From Pseudomonas viridiflava (GTDB lineage: Bacteria > Pseudomonadota > Gammaproteobacteria > Pseudomonadales > Pseudomonadaceae): 64,000 nt of DNA. How positions within the stretch are numbered: the first letter of the stretch is position 1; every line of letters begins with the position of its first letter. The DNA is taken from NCBI RefSeq assembly GCF_900582195.1, contig NZ_UTHA01000091.1:1-64000 (forward strand), read 5' to 3'. This document shows positions 45,482 through 53,836 of this stretch, one piece after another. A model generated the notes under the pieces. It worked only from the letters and a program-made list of their open reading frames with translations, was not told where the DNA came from and did no database searches. A program made the position numbers and the translations under genes.

Positions 45482-45652
45482 GTCGATTAGGGGCCTCAGC
45501 ATCAGGTGTGTGAAGCAAGCCCTTACGAGCTACCTCTCAACTATCTGTTTTTTCCACGCCTTGCGAGCCTGGAAAAAATAGAAAGCGAAAATGCACTGGA
45601 AGACTTAAGGAACAGCTATCCGGTACCGCAGCAATCTCAGCCCCCAATCGAC
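45482..45652 (-). ncRNA. candidate DRT3 non-coding RNA (core domain)
   Basis: Directly downstream of drt3b. On the minus strand GTCGATTGGGGGC (45652-45640) pairs with GCCCCTAATCGAC (45494-45482) as a 13-bp helix with a single G-U pair; on the plus strand the same position is an A-C mismatch, so the structure favours an RNA read in the direction of the RT genes. Inside lies a hairpin with a 9-bp stem (TTTTTTCCA...TGGAAAAAA, 45578-45549) and, 12 bases before the closing strand, an ACACAC tract (45511-45506). Exact ends are unknown. A plus-strand open frame also crosses this region. Confidence 0.65.
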
Positions 45653-45669
45653 TGCAATTTTCTATCATC

Positions 45670-47685
45670 TTAATAAATTGGTTTCAACTCTTTTCTTTCA
45701 AGCAAGCGTATGAGGTTTAGGTTTTTCCATTTCACAAACCAGAAAGTGGTTTCAAGTTCGACAATAAATGATGCAAGAATATTAGCAGGGAAGCTTTCTG
45801 TTGGTTCGTAAACTGCTAAATATTGAGTTAATAAATCCTGTCTGCGATCCACAGCTAAATATGGGCAGCATACTAGGTCGAGAAATATATGTGCTTGTTC
45901 AGAATCCTGCTGAAGATTGGGTTTTGTTTGGAGTCGTTTTATCGCGATTCTGAATAGCGTCTCTCTAGATTTTGAGTATTGTTCGTAATCTTTAAAGTAG
46001 TAGATTAGTGATACTATGTCAAAATAAGTTATGTTTTGTTCGTTTTCATCTAGATAGGTGAATATATCATTGTTCATTAAATGATTTTTCCCGAACTCAC
46101 TTGTTGCTAGTAAGATATTAAGTCTTTCGAGTGATATGTACCCATTTCTAGTGTCATTTTTTTGTCTGTGAAATTTTAAAAGATTTACGTGTGTCATGAT
46201 TTCAGTTCGGAAGAACTCGACATGTAATTTTTTGTTGGTTTTTATAAAGCGATCCGCAATGATCAATGTTTTAGAGATTTTATTAGAAGAGGTGACGGTG
46301 GGGTTGACGCTGTAAAAGAAAAATATAAGTCGCAATATTATAAGGATCGAATCTCGAAAGATTAGATCCTTCTCGGGTGATGGAGGTGTGTTGTATTGGT
46401 CTCCCTTAATTAGGTCGTCCACTCGCTTGCACAACATTGAAACAACATAAGCTGATATTTCTGAGTAGCCTTTTTTGTGATCGTTTATTAGGGATTTTAC
46501 TCTGTTGACAAAGCTTTGAATGAATTTCTCCTTGTTATAAATGCTGTTTGGGAAAGAGTGGTGTTTTTCTTTGGTTCTTATTTTTTTGATTAAGGTGTTT
46601 TCAAAGTCGTCGAGCAGTGCTTTAACTCCGGCAATAGCTTTGGACTTGTCAGTGCAGAATGGGCGATTGTATTTTATTTGTTTGGATTCATTTGTATTGA
46701 GGTTGTAGGTGTTTATTGTGTCGGTAATGATCGTTGCAATAGTTTCTGAGTCGTCATGACTGTGGCTAAAAACTATGTAGTCATCAACGTATCGTAGTAT
46801 TTCGTAATCGGATTCATGTTTGAAGCCGATCTCAGTGAGCTTGCCAATGATTTTGATATCAGTGTCTTGCAAAATGATTTCGGAGAAAATTCTGCTTACT
46901 TCAGAACCTACTGGGATTCCATTTGTTTCATTGTTATTGCTGCGCTGAATTAATGTGTCGAATTTTTGGCAGAACTGATTTGTGTAGATTAGGTTGTTCT
47001 TTATAAATTCTTTGTTTTTTACCGCCCAAGAAATCGTGTGGGTATAGATGCTTTGAAAACAGTTCGCGATATCAAGTGTCCACATCGACGAAAATTTTTG
47101 CTCTAGTGCGAGATATCGTGGCGAATTATATAGTTTGTAGAGTCGATTGTAGCCTCTATAAGAGAAGTATGAGGAAGCATGCTTTCGATGTAACTCTGAC
47201 TCGAGAGTATCTATGTTTATTTCTTTGTATTTATTTGGCGTGTCAATGTCGTTAGTGTAAAAGGTTCCGCCTACTTTTGCTGGAGCCCTTATTGATAATG
47301 GGCTTTGTGAGCATAGGTAGGTGATTACGCTGCTATACTCCTTGTAAAAGTCAGATTGATTTTTTTGAGAGCGAGGGTGTATCAGTGAAAGAGTCCTTAA
47401 GCTGTTCTCGTGCTTGATTATTTTGTATTTTAGTGGCGCGGATTGTTTTGTTTGAAGTGCCGCTGCATCAGCAGGACTTATTTTTTTGTTATCAATTGGG
47501 CTTATGATGTTGGTGTAAATCGACTTTATTATATTAAATGTGCTTTTGTTATGTGTGTTTGATTTGTGGTGATTGATGTACAAGCCATCGTTGGAGAAGA
47601 TTATAGGTACATCCGAAGGGGCTGTATCTGTTAAAACGGCTCTGAAATCGTCTTTTTTGTCTATCTTAGTATGCTTTTTTTTCAT
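45670..47685 (-). CDS. drt3b: antiphage reverse transcriptase Drt3b (UG8-like)
   Basis: 671-residue reverse transcriptase, second gene of a two-RT pair. The palm motifs are intact: catalytic Asp205 in WTLDIANCF, GIPVG at 256-260 and YVDD at 299-302 (LRYVDDYIVF). A long C-terminal region of about 350 residues has no domain I recognise. The ATG at 47685 overlaps the drt3a stop (ATGA) and has a GAG site 9 bases upstream; ATG 47691 is an alternative. GC is far below the genome average, indicating transfer. The size and pairing fit the UG8 partner of DRT type 3. Confidence 0.8.
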   Translation of the reverse strand: MKKKHTKIDKKDDFRAVLTDTAPSDVPIIFSNDGLYINHHKSNTHNKSTFNIIKSIYTNIISPIDNKKISPADAAALQTKQSAPLKYKIIKHENSLRTLSLIHPRSQKNQSDFYKEYSSVITYLCSQSPLSIRAPAKVGGTFYTNDIDTPNKYKEINIDTLESELHRKHASSYFSYRGYNRLYKLYNSPRYLALEQKFSSMWTLDIANCFQSIYTHTISWAVKNKEFIKNNLIYTNQFCQKFDTLIQRSNNNETNGIPVGSEVSRIFSEIILQDTDIKIIGKLTEIGFKHESDYEILRYVDDYIVFSHSHDDSETIATIITDTINTYNLNTNESKQIKYNRPFCTDKSKAIAGVKALLDDFENTLIKKIRTKEKHHSFPNSIYNKEKFIQSFVNRVKSLINDHKKGYSEISAYVVSMLCKRVDDLIKGDQYNTPPSPEKDLIFRDSILIILRLIFFFYSVNPTVTSSNKISKTLIIADRFIKTNKKLHVEFFRTEIMTHVNLLKFHRQKNDTRNGYISLERLNILLATSEFGKNHLMNNDIFTYLDENEQNITYFDIVSLIYYFKDYEQYSKSRETLFRIAIKRLQTKPNLQQDSEQAHIFLDLVCCPYLAVDRRQDLLTQYLAVYEPTESFPANILASFIVELETTFWFVKWKNLNLIRLLERKELKPIY

Positions 47686-48962
47686 AGCCATATTCTCGTG
47701 ATTTCTTTCAGCCTATTAAGGCTAAATTTCCTGTGTGCACGTTTCTCGAATCCTTTGCTAAATGTTATTTTTAATAGCGTTGCTCTGTGAAGTTTGGATA
47801 GCTTGGAAACGTAGGTTTTTCCGAGTCGTCCAGTGGTGTTAGTTATACTGTATTCAAGGAAATTATCTAGCGTTGTCAAGCTTTCTGAGTTGGCCTCAAT
47901 AGATGCATAGTTGTAGTATATGCCTGTTGGGATTTTTCTGTCTTCATCTTTGTTTTTTAGTTCCCTGTTGCTTGTAAGGAATCTGATTCGATCGTGAAGC
48001 AAGTCGAAATCCGAGCTTTTTGAGAAACTGAAAAATGCTTTGCTTATACGCTCTTTGATTTTTTTTATTTTTCTTTCTTCAATGTCAATTGTAACCTTTC
48101 TATAAATTGAGCCGGCAGTATTTTCGTTTTCTCCACCTGTAGGTTTGCTTGGTAAAGGCGTGTCATGCACACTGTAGGAATATCCAAGAAAATCGAATTT
48201 GACTACTAGTTTCCCATTCGGGTTAGCCGCACCTGCTTTCTTACGACGAGGGATAGTGTATGTCTTTGTTTTGGTAGGGTTGTATACGAGCGGTGCGGGG
48301 AGTGCGTCGCATAGCCAGTTGTAGAACTCGTGCTCAATTTCATTGGAAGAAGTTATTATTAGTATGTCATCAACAAATCTTGCATAATAAAAGACATCTT
48401 CGTGAGAGTGTATTTTTTTATCATAGTTTGAAAGTGCTATTTCGGAGAGTATGGGGCTAAATTCTATTCCCCTTGGTATGCCGCTTCCGTGTTTTTTGCC
48501 AAAAGACTCAAGGATTTTTCGGGTTACTGCTTTTGATTGACTGGATAGATCTTGGTTTTCTTCAAGGGAGTTTAGTATTGTTTTTTGTGGAATGTTTTCA
48601 AAAAAAGATTTTATGTCCAATCTGTAGATTCTGTAGGGGGTTCCTTCTTTAAGGTAAATTGGGATTTCTCTAGATATCGCTTGCCTATTACTTGTTTTGA
48701 TTTTGTAACTGGCTTGGATGTTGTTTTTGCATCTTCTTAGTATAAGTTTGCTGGCAATGTTACCTGCAGTATATCCGGTTTTTTTGCCGATCTTGACTTT
48801 TGTTATTGATACTTCGGCGGTTGGTTCACATTGCGATAATTGAAAGGCATACGCTAACACATCACTTCTATAGTCATCTTCGGAAAGTCTTTGGTCATCA
48901 TAGAAGTCGGATTTTGTTAAGCATCTAGCTAGTGCTGATGTGCTGAATGCTTGGTTCGACAT
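47682..48962 (-). CDS. drt3a: antiphage reverse transcriptase Drt3a (UG3-like)
   Basis: 426-residue reverse transcriptase, first gene of the pair. Motif A is YRLDIKSFF (Asp116), GIPRG is at 161-165, and the catalytic aspartates are in ARFVDDILII (FVDD at 196-199). The N-terminus (MSNQAFSTSALARCLTKSDFYD) resembles what I remember of Drt3a proteins. It has a strong GGAGG site. Only 44 bases separate it from the upstream alkD-like gene, so the promoter is either in that gap or upstream of the GST gene. Strongly AT-rich like drt3b. A group II intron or retron RT is less likely: no maturase or msr/msd was seen. Confidence 0.8.
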   Translation of the reverse strand: MSNQAFSTSALARCLTKSDFYDDQRLSEDDYRSDVLAYAFQLSQCEPTAEVSITKVKIGKKTGYTAGNIASKLILRRCKNNIQASYKIKTSNRQAISREIPIYLKEGTPYRIYRLDIKSFFENIPQKTILNSLEENQDLSSQSKAVTRKILESFGKKHGSGIPRGIEFSPILSEIALSNYDKKIHSHEDVFYYARFVDDILIITSSNEIEHEFYNWLCDALPAPLVYNPTKTKTYTIPRRKKAGAANPNGKLVVKFDFLGYSYSVHDTPLPSKPTGGENENTAGSIYRKVTIDIEERKIKKIKERISKAFFSFSKSSDFDLLHDRIRFLTSNRELKNKDEDRKIPTGIYYNYASIEANSESLTTLDNFLEYSITNTTGRLGKTYVSKLSKLHRATLLKITFSKGFEKRAHRKFSLNRLKEITRIWL

Positions 48963-49006
48963 TTTGCCTCCATTTACCTATGGTTTTGAGGTTCGCTTAT
49001 TTTTTC

Positions 49007-50107
49007 TCATGATAGAGTGAAGCTTGCTGAGGCTACGGGCATTCCATTAATAACTACGTTCACCAAATGTCTTCCCGCGTAATGCTTTCGAGTCGTTAAA
49101 GCACGAATATGCTGATTCCGCTGCATCTTTTCCATTCCAAATCCCTCCAAAACAACCGTCTTCAATTTAAAAACCTTAGCCGAAACCCCGCCATTCGCCT
49201 TCACATAGTCAATCGCATAATCAATCACCAACCGCTGCTCATGCGCCACCGTCGACTTCACCACAAACGACAACGTAATCGCTTCCCCCAACCTAACCAC
49301 CGCCGGCTCAACCCGCACATCCAACAACTCAACCTCAGCCTTCGCCCCGGCACCAATCACCGTCAGCGCCCGCAAGTCCCCCTGCTTAATCAAACTCCGC
49401 AACGCATGCTTCGCAATCCACGCCGTGTGCTTGTTATCCAGCGACCATCCTTCAATCGTGTCCAACACCCACTCCGGATGCACCTTCGTCACATCATTCA
49501 AATGATTCGCCACAGACTTGCGTACATACAAACTCTCATCCGCCTTCAACCGATCCAGTATCCCCGCTGCCAACTGCGGATCCGCCTGTACTGCTTCCAA
49601 TCGAAAAGACCAAGGCAGGCGAGGGCGGCTGCCTTCGCTGGCGAGGCGTCGAACGTGGTGGTTTTCGTCGCGGGTCCAGTCGTGCATCAGTTCTAACGAC
49701 CGTTCCAGGTCGCTGCGCAAAAAGTGGCGGATGGCGAATTCGGAGGAGCCGAAGGTGGTGAAGTACTTCAGGGCGTCCATGGAGGTGTCGAAAGCGTGTC
49801 CGCCATAGCTCGCGACGTAATGCGGCAAACACATGCTGACGAATCCGCTGTTCAGCCTTGGCGCGAGTTCACGCAATACATCGAGGGAATCTTGGTAATC
49901 CAGCGGCAACACGGCATGCAGGCTTTCGCTGACACGCGCCATGCGTCGCATCACTGATAATTCAGCGAGTCCGTCTTGGGCGTGTTTGAGAAACGCCTTG
50001 GCCTTGAACGCCGGGTACACGGTGCTCATTTCGCTGGCGATGTGTTGCAAGCGCTCGGCGTTGAAGATTTCCTTTAATGCCGGGGCGGCGGTGTCGGTGG
50101 TGCTCAT
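49007..50107 (-). CDS. HEAT-repeat protein, DNA alkylation repair (AlkD)-like
   Basis: 366-residue helical protein with AlkD/HEAT-type repeats: HVRRLASEGSRPRLPWSFRL and YVRKSVANHLNDVTKVHPEWVLD are typical for this group, and a beta-rich C-terminal part (VVRLGEAITLSFVVKS) follows. AlkD-type enzymes excise alkylated bases without base flipping; whether this protein is a glycosylase is not certain. The start at 50107 immediately follows the GST stop, so the two genes form an operon. The 3' end borders the AT-rich DRT3 block. Confidence 0.78.
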   Translation of the reverse strand: MSTTDTAAPALKEIFNAERLQHIASEMSTVYPAFKAKAFLKHAQDGLAELSVMRRMARVSESLHAVLPLDYQDSLDVLRELAPRLNSGFVSMCLPHYVASYGGHAFDTSMDALKYFTTFGSSEFAIRHFLRSDLERSLELMHDWTRDENHHVRRLASEGSRPRLPWSFRLEAVQADPQLAAGILDRLKADESLYVRKSVANHLNDVTKVHPEWVLDTIEGWSLDNKHTAWIAKHALRSLIKQGDLRALTVIGAGAKAEVELLDVRVEPAVVRLGEAITLSFVVKSTVAHEQRLVIDYAIDYVKANGGVSAKVFKLKTVVLEGFGMEKMQRNQHIRALTTRKHYAGRHLVNVVINGMPVASASFTLS

Positions 50108-50109
50108 GG

Positions 50110-50715
50110 TCAGGTCATCGGGGTGCTGACGAACGCTTCGAGGGTTTCGGCGTAGGCGGTGTATTGGGCGATGTGGGGGTAGCGGCGGGTGTCGATCTGG
50201 TCGGGGACGACGAGGTCGGTGAAGCTCCAGGCGACGGCGAGGCTGATGCCGGCCTGGGTGAGGGTGCCGTCGGTGGGCAGGCCGGTTTTTTCCAGTTCTT
50301 GCTCGAGGGCGGTGAACGCGGCGGCAAGTTGGCCCTCGACGCGTTCGACCCACGGCTGGTATTGAATGTCGGCCGGGCGCAGGTTGCGTTCGTAATAAAG
50401 CTGCACGGCTTTTTCGCAGGCGGCGAGGCTGAGGCCGATCAGGCGCAGGGCGTGGGCGCGTTGTTTCAGATCGGTCGGCAGCAGACTTTTGCCGGAACTG
50501 GCTTCGAGGTAGTCGAGGATGAGGGTCGAGTCCATCAGGACCACGCCGTCGTCGAGGATCAGCGTGGGCGCTTTGACCACCGGGTTGATCTGCTGGAATT
50601 GCTCGAAGTGGCGGAACACCGAGACTGACTCGTGTTCGAGGTCGATGCCAAGGCGTTTGGCGGAGATCGCCACGCGGCGCACGTAAGGGGAGTCCAGCAT
50701 GCCGATCAGTTTCAT
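50110..50715 (-). CDS. glutathione S-transferase family protein
   Basis: 201-residue GST with a thioredoxin-like N-terminal domain (MKLIGMLDSPYVRRVAISAK, Ser9 being the likely glutathione-activating residue; cis-Pro in VVKAPTLIL; DSTLILDYLE for glutathione binding) and a helical C-terminal domain. The start at 50715 follows AAGGAA. Substrate unknown. Its 5' end and upstream flank occur again, diverged, at 51797-51943. Confidence 0.88.
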   Translation of the reverse strand: MKLIGMLDSPYVRRVAISAKRLGIDLEHESVSVFRHFEQFQQINPVVKAPTLILDDGVVLMDSTLILDYLEASSGKSLLPTDLKQRAHALRLIGLSLAACEKAVQLYYERNLRPADIQYQPWVERVEGQLAAAFTALEQELEKTGLPTDGTLTQAGISLAVAWSFTDLVVPDQIDTRRYPHIAQYTAYAETLEAFVSTPMT

Positions 50716-50814
50716 GACGCGTTCCTTCAAGTCAAACCGGTGGGAAGGCATAACCTAGCTGACGTTGAGGCAATTGTCAGTCGTCGAAGCCGGGTTGTTC
50801 GCGCATCTCATCGA
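50651..50814. repeat. duplicated gst/rpiR junction, copy A
   Basis: Covers the 5' end of the GST gene, the intergenic part and a fragment equal to the last codons of the RpiR regulator gene (minus strand reading DEMREQPGFDD and stop). About 155 bases are related to 51797-51943 with scattered substitutions and a small deletion. Confidence 0.75.
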
Positions 50815-50987
50815 CTTTCTGCCAGCAAACAGTCCTCCCGCGACAAAACATGGCCAGGCACAAATATTACGGTGGCTGGACGCTGTGGGGGTGATGATCC
50901 GGTACCCCCATGCGCAGTAGTTTCGAGGCGGCATATATATGTACCGCACGTGATGAAATCCGTTTGCCAATAATTATTCCGTGAAAA

Positions 50988-51039
50988 CACCTGATCTCGT
51001 AAGGGAGTCAACGCTGCTTGTTGACTTGCAGATCAGGTG
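50988..51039. repeat. nested inverted repeat at the islet boundary
   Basis: Outer arms CACCTGATCT / AGATCAGGTG (perfect, 10 bases) enclose inner arms GTCAAC / GTTGAC. It lies just upstream of the unknown 221-residue gene. It could be an operator, a terminator without T tract, or a recombination end. Confidence 0.55.
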
Positions 51040-51087
51040 GGACGCCTCTTTTCAAACAGGCCAATGGCACATCATCGGAGCAATACA

Positions 51088-51753
51088 ATGACATATCTAA
51101 ACAGAAACACAGTTGGCAGGATCGATAGCTATTTCCTGGACGCCACACCATGTTGCGTCAAATTCTATCAGCAAGCACGAGCCACAAGTCTTACAGGGGC
51201 GGGCTCTGTATATATGGTTCATCTCGTGGCAGGTGGATCATTGGAAATCGCAACATCAAGCACTTGGACTGACACGGAAGAGAATCAGGCATCGACCTGG
51301 GAGTTCGACGCTACTTCACTGGGAAACATCGATGTAACGTTAGAAGGAGACAAACTGAAAATTGGAACGTGTACGGTTTTTCTGCCTGATTACAACCCAG
51401 AGAACACCGTTACAGACCGAGTGCGCGTCATTACCGCTACGGGCTTGATCAAGGTTGTTGATCTTTCTCTCCGGACAATCTGTTTCGATGGTTTCGATGG
51501 CAGGTTTTTCTCGGCACCAGATGCCACTCTGGACACCTTGCCTCATGCATTTGCCCATTTTGCGGACAAAGTCGTGAATGTTCAGTACATCGGCCATGGC
51601 GACAGTGCGACACCAGTCAAATACAGCTTCCCGGAGCGGCATTGGTTGGTGGGTGATGACGTTATCGATTTTGCACAGTTGAGGGTCCTAAACCGTTGCA
51701 GCCATCAAATACCGTATCCAATAGCGGAGCGCTTCTCCTTGCCGCCCATCTAA
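51088..51753 (+). CDS. unknown protein of a single-gene islet
   Basis: 221-residue soluble protein, probably beta-rich (NIDVTLEGDKLKIGTCTVFLP, RVRVITATGLIKVVDLSLR), with several cysteines and no signal peptide or membrane segment. I do not recognise a family. The ATG at 51088 has a GGAG site 8 bases upstream. GC is lower than in the flanking GST and RpiR genes and the gene is bracketed by two diverged copies of the gst/rpiR junction, so it has most likely been acquired. Confidence 0.6.
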   Translation: MTYLNRNTVGRIDSYFLDATPCCVKFYQQARATSLTGAGSVYMVHLVAGGSLEIATSSTWTDTEENQASTWEFDATSLGNIDVTLEGDKLKIGTCTVFLPDYNPENTVTDRVRVITATGLIKVVDLSLRTICFDGFDGRFFSAPDATLDTLPHAFAHFADKVVNVQYIGHGDSATPVKYSFPERHWLVGDDVIDFAQLRVLNRCSHQIPYPIAERFSLPPI

Positions 51754-51796
51754 CCATCAGTTCAATCCGCGCCTGCTGGTTTCTGTGGTGGTGTCC

Positions 51797-51943
51797 AGGC
51801 ATTTGGCGGAGATCGCCACGCGGCGCACGGACTGGGTCCATTGTGCCGATCTGTTCTAGTCAAGCCGGTGGGAAGGCATAACCTGGCCGACGCTGAGGCA
51901 ATTGTCAGTCGTCGAAGCCGGGTTGTTCGTGAATCTCATCAAC
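51797..51943. repeat. duplicated gst/rpiR junction, copy B
   Basis: A degenerate copy of the GST gene start (TTTGGCGGAGATCGCCACGC) followed by the true end of the RpiR gene. The tract GGTGGGAAGGCATAACCT and the tract CAATTGTCAGTCGTCGAAGC are shared with copy A at 50651-50814. Confidence 0.75.
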
Positions 51944-52813
51944 ATTCAATTCCAGTCGATACGCCACCGCCACAAACAACGCCTGACACAAACACAGCGT
52001 CGCACTCAACGAACGAAAGGCGAGGGCGCTGCCTTCGTTGACCAGCAATACGCTGTTGGCGAGTTTTGCCAGTGGCGAGAGGTGGCTGTCGGTGAGGATC
52101 AGGGTGTTGGCCTGTTGCTGGCGGGCGAAGCGCAGGCAGTGTTGGGTTTCCTTGGCGTAGGGTACGAAGCTGATGGCGATGACCAGATCATTCGCCCGTA
52201 CGCTGCGCATTTGCTCTCGATAGCTACCGCCGAGCCCGGACACCAGATGAATTTTTTTCTGAGTGTGTTGCAAGTTGTAAACGAGGTAGTCGGCGACGGC
52301 GAAGGAGCGGCGCACGCCAACGACATAAATATTGTCGGCGTTGACGATCAGGTCGACGGCTTTTTCGAACGCGGTGTCGTCGAGTTCGCGGCCCAGGCGT
52401 TCGATGCCGGAGCGGGTGGCGTCGATGCATTCGCGCGCGAGGTCGCCGGCGCTGGCTTGCTGCGACTGGTTGGCGATCATGCTGCGGATGCGTTGCTGGT
52501 AGTTTTGCACCGGCGAGGCTTTGTGCGTGTAGGCACTGCGGAACAGTGCCTGCATTTCGCTGAAGCCGCTAAAACCGAAGCGTTGCGAGAAGCGCACGAT
52601 GGCGGACGGGTGGACTTCGCACTCGCGGGCGATGTCGCTGATGCGGTCGACCATGATCCGGTCGCTCTGTTGGCTGATGTAGCTGGCGATGCGTTTGAGC
52701 TGGCGCGGCAGGGCGTCGTATTCGTCGGTGATCAGTTGCAGCAGGCGCTCGGCATTGATCGGGGGGCTGGCGAGTGAAACCTCGTCGGTGGCCGGCAGAT
52801 CGGGGCGGGGCAT
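51905..52813 (-). CDS. RpiR/MurR-family transcriptional regulator
   Basis: 302-residue regulator with an N-terminal helix-turn-helix of the RpiR type (VDRISDIARECEVHPSAIVRFSQRFGFSGFSEMQ) and a C-terminal SIS sugar-phosphate-binding domain (IYVVGVRRSFAVADYLVYNL, LVIAISFVPYAKET). Such proteins respond to phosphosugars or related metabolites. No sugar catabolic genes are adjacent, so the target is unknown. The end of its reading frame is part of the duplicated junction. Confidence 0.87.
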   Translation of the reverse strand: MPRPDLPATDEVSLASPPINAERLLQLITDEYDALPRQLKRIASYISQQSDRIMVDRISDIARECEVHPSAIVRFSQRFGFSGFSEMQALFRSAYTHKASPVQNYQQRIRSMIANQSQQASAGDLARECIDATRSGIERLGRELDDTAFEKAVDLIVNADNIYVVGVRRSFAVADYLVYNLQHTQKKIHLVSGLGGSYREQMRSVRANDLVIAISFVPYAKETQHCLRFARQQQANTLILTDSHLSPLAKLANSVLLVNEGSALAFRSLSATLCLCQALFVAVAYRLELNVDEIHEQPGFDD

Positions 52814-53214
52814 AGGTCTTCCTTAAGGCTGTTTGATCACACGGTGGGCCTGATAGTAGGGGGGCTTTTGCAGGTCTGCTTTGCTGAAACGATGCAGTGC
52901 GTGGTAAAAAATTGCGTCTGAACGCTGCGCGGTTAGCCGTTTGTCTTCTATATGCAGCCGCTCGACTGAATTTCTTGCTATAAACGCACTCCGATGGCCG
53001 TGTAAACGCTGTGTCAGAGCAGTTTCCGGCCTTTGTCGGACAAATTCCCTGTATTTACAGTTGCTGAGGCCTCATTCGGGCCTTAGACTGCCGCCCCTCG
53101 TAAATTGAGTGCCGGGTGGCATTTGCAATAAACGATGCCTTTTCGTCGGCCGCATGCGGTTCGCCGAAACGCTCCCTAATTCGCCTTAATGCACGTTTTT
53201 TTATAGAGATATCA
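52814..53214. other. 400-bp intergenic region between divergent genes
   Basis: Holds the promoters of the RpiR and DksA2-type genes. A short dyad GAGGCC...GGGCCTTA lies near 53070-53090 and AT-rich stretches near 52900-52990. No gene or clear operator was found. Confidence 0.4.
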
Positions 53215-53619
53215 ATGACAAAGGACAAGTTGCTGGCCATGCCGGCAGATGACTACATGAATGCAGAGCAGCACGCTTTCTTCACTGAGCTGTTGCAGAA
53301 CATGAAAGTCGAAACCCACGAGCGCATTGAGCAAAACCGTATCGCCATCGAAAGCCTGGACACCCCGGCTGACCCGGCGGACGCGGCTTCGGTTGAAGAA
53401 GAGCGCACTTGGCTGGTGAACGCGATCGATCGCGACCAGCGCATGCTGCCGCAACTGGAACAAGCCCTTGAGCGCATCAAGGAAGACAGCTTTGGCTGGT
53501 GCGATGACAGCGGCGAGGCCATTGGCCTGAAGCGCCTGCTGATCAGCCCGACCACCAAGTACTGCATCGAAGCTCAAGAACGTCACGAGCAGATCGACAA
53601 GCACCAGCGTCAGGCCTGA
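53215..53619 (+). CDS. TraR/DksA-family protein, DksA2-type
   Basis: 134-residue RNA polymerase secondary-channel protein. The coiled-coil tip has the essential acidic pair in TPADPADAASVEEE (Asp53 and Asp56), and the C-terminal zinc-finger region is GWCDDSGEAIGLKRLL...TTKYCIEAQE. Only two of the four zinc cysteines of DksA remain (Cys96 and Cys117), the pattern of the Zn-independent DksA2 paralogue of Pseudomonas. It would support the ppGpp response when zinc is scarce. The start is at ATG 53215. No Zur box was recognised upstream. Confidence 0.83.
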   Translation: MTKDKLLAMPADDYMNAEQHAFFTELLQNMKVETHERIEQNRIAIESLDTPADPADAASVEEERTWLVNAIDRDQRMLPQLEQALERIKEDSFGWCDDSGEAIGLKRLLISPTTKYCIEAQERHEQIDKHQRQA

Positions 53620-53636
53620 TTTTTCCGGCGCTGTGA

Positions 53637-53702
53637 TCGCGGGCAAGTCCGCCCCACAAGGTTCAACACCGAACCTGTGGGAGCCGGGCTTGCCCGCGAA
53701 GC
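53637..53702. repeat. REPIN of a second type
   Basis: ATCGCGGGCAAGTCCGCCCC and the inverted GGGAGCCGGGCTTGCCCGCG flank about 25 bases. The core is GGGCAAGCC rather than the GAGCAAGCTC of the other copies. Confidence 0.8.
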
Positions 53703-53836
53703 TTTTTATCGTCCGCAATATTTCCGCGCGATTCCATTGACCTGCCACAGACCCCACGACTAACGGACCATGGATAATGGCGTTGTAGTGGCGTTTAATG
53801 CAGTCACAACAATGAGAACAAGCGTGGGGTGTTGAT

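Noticed and set aside
45491..45673. Plus-strand open frame of 60 codons reading PYELPLNYLFFPRL...SLEKIESENALEDLR, possibly the C-terminal remnant of a lost gene
   Set aside because: It looks protein-like but has no start or ribosome site, and it covers the region whose pairing pattern supports a minus-strand ncRNA. I kept the ncRNA; a homology search with this peptide would decide.
45670..48962. Retron or group II intron interpretation of the RT genes
   Set aside because: No msr/msd-type inverted repeats next to a single RT, no maturase or endonuclease domain seen, and two coupled RTs fit DRT3 better.
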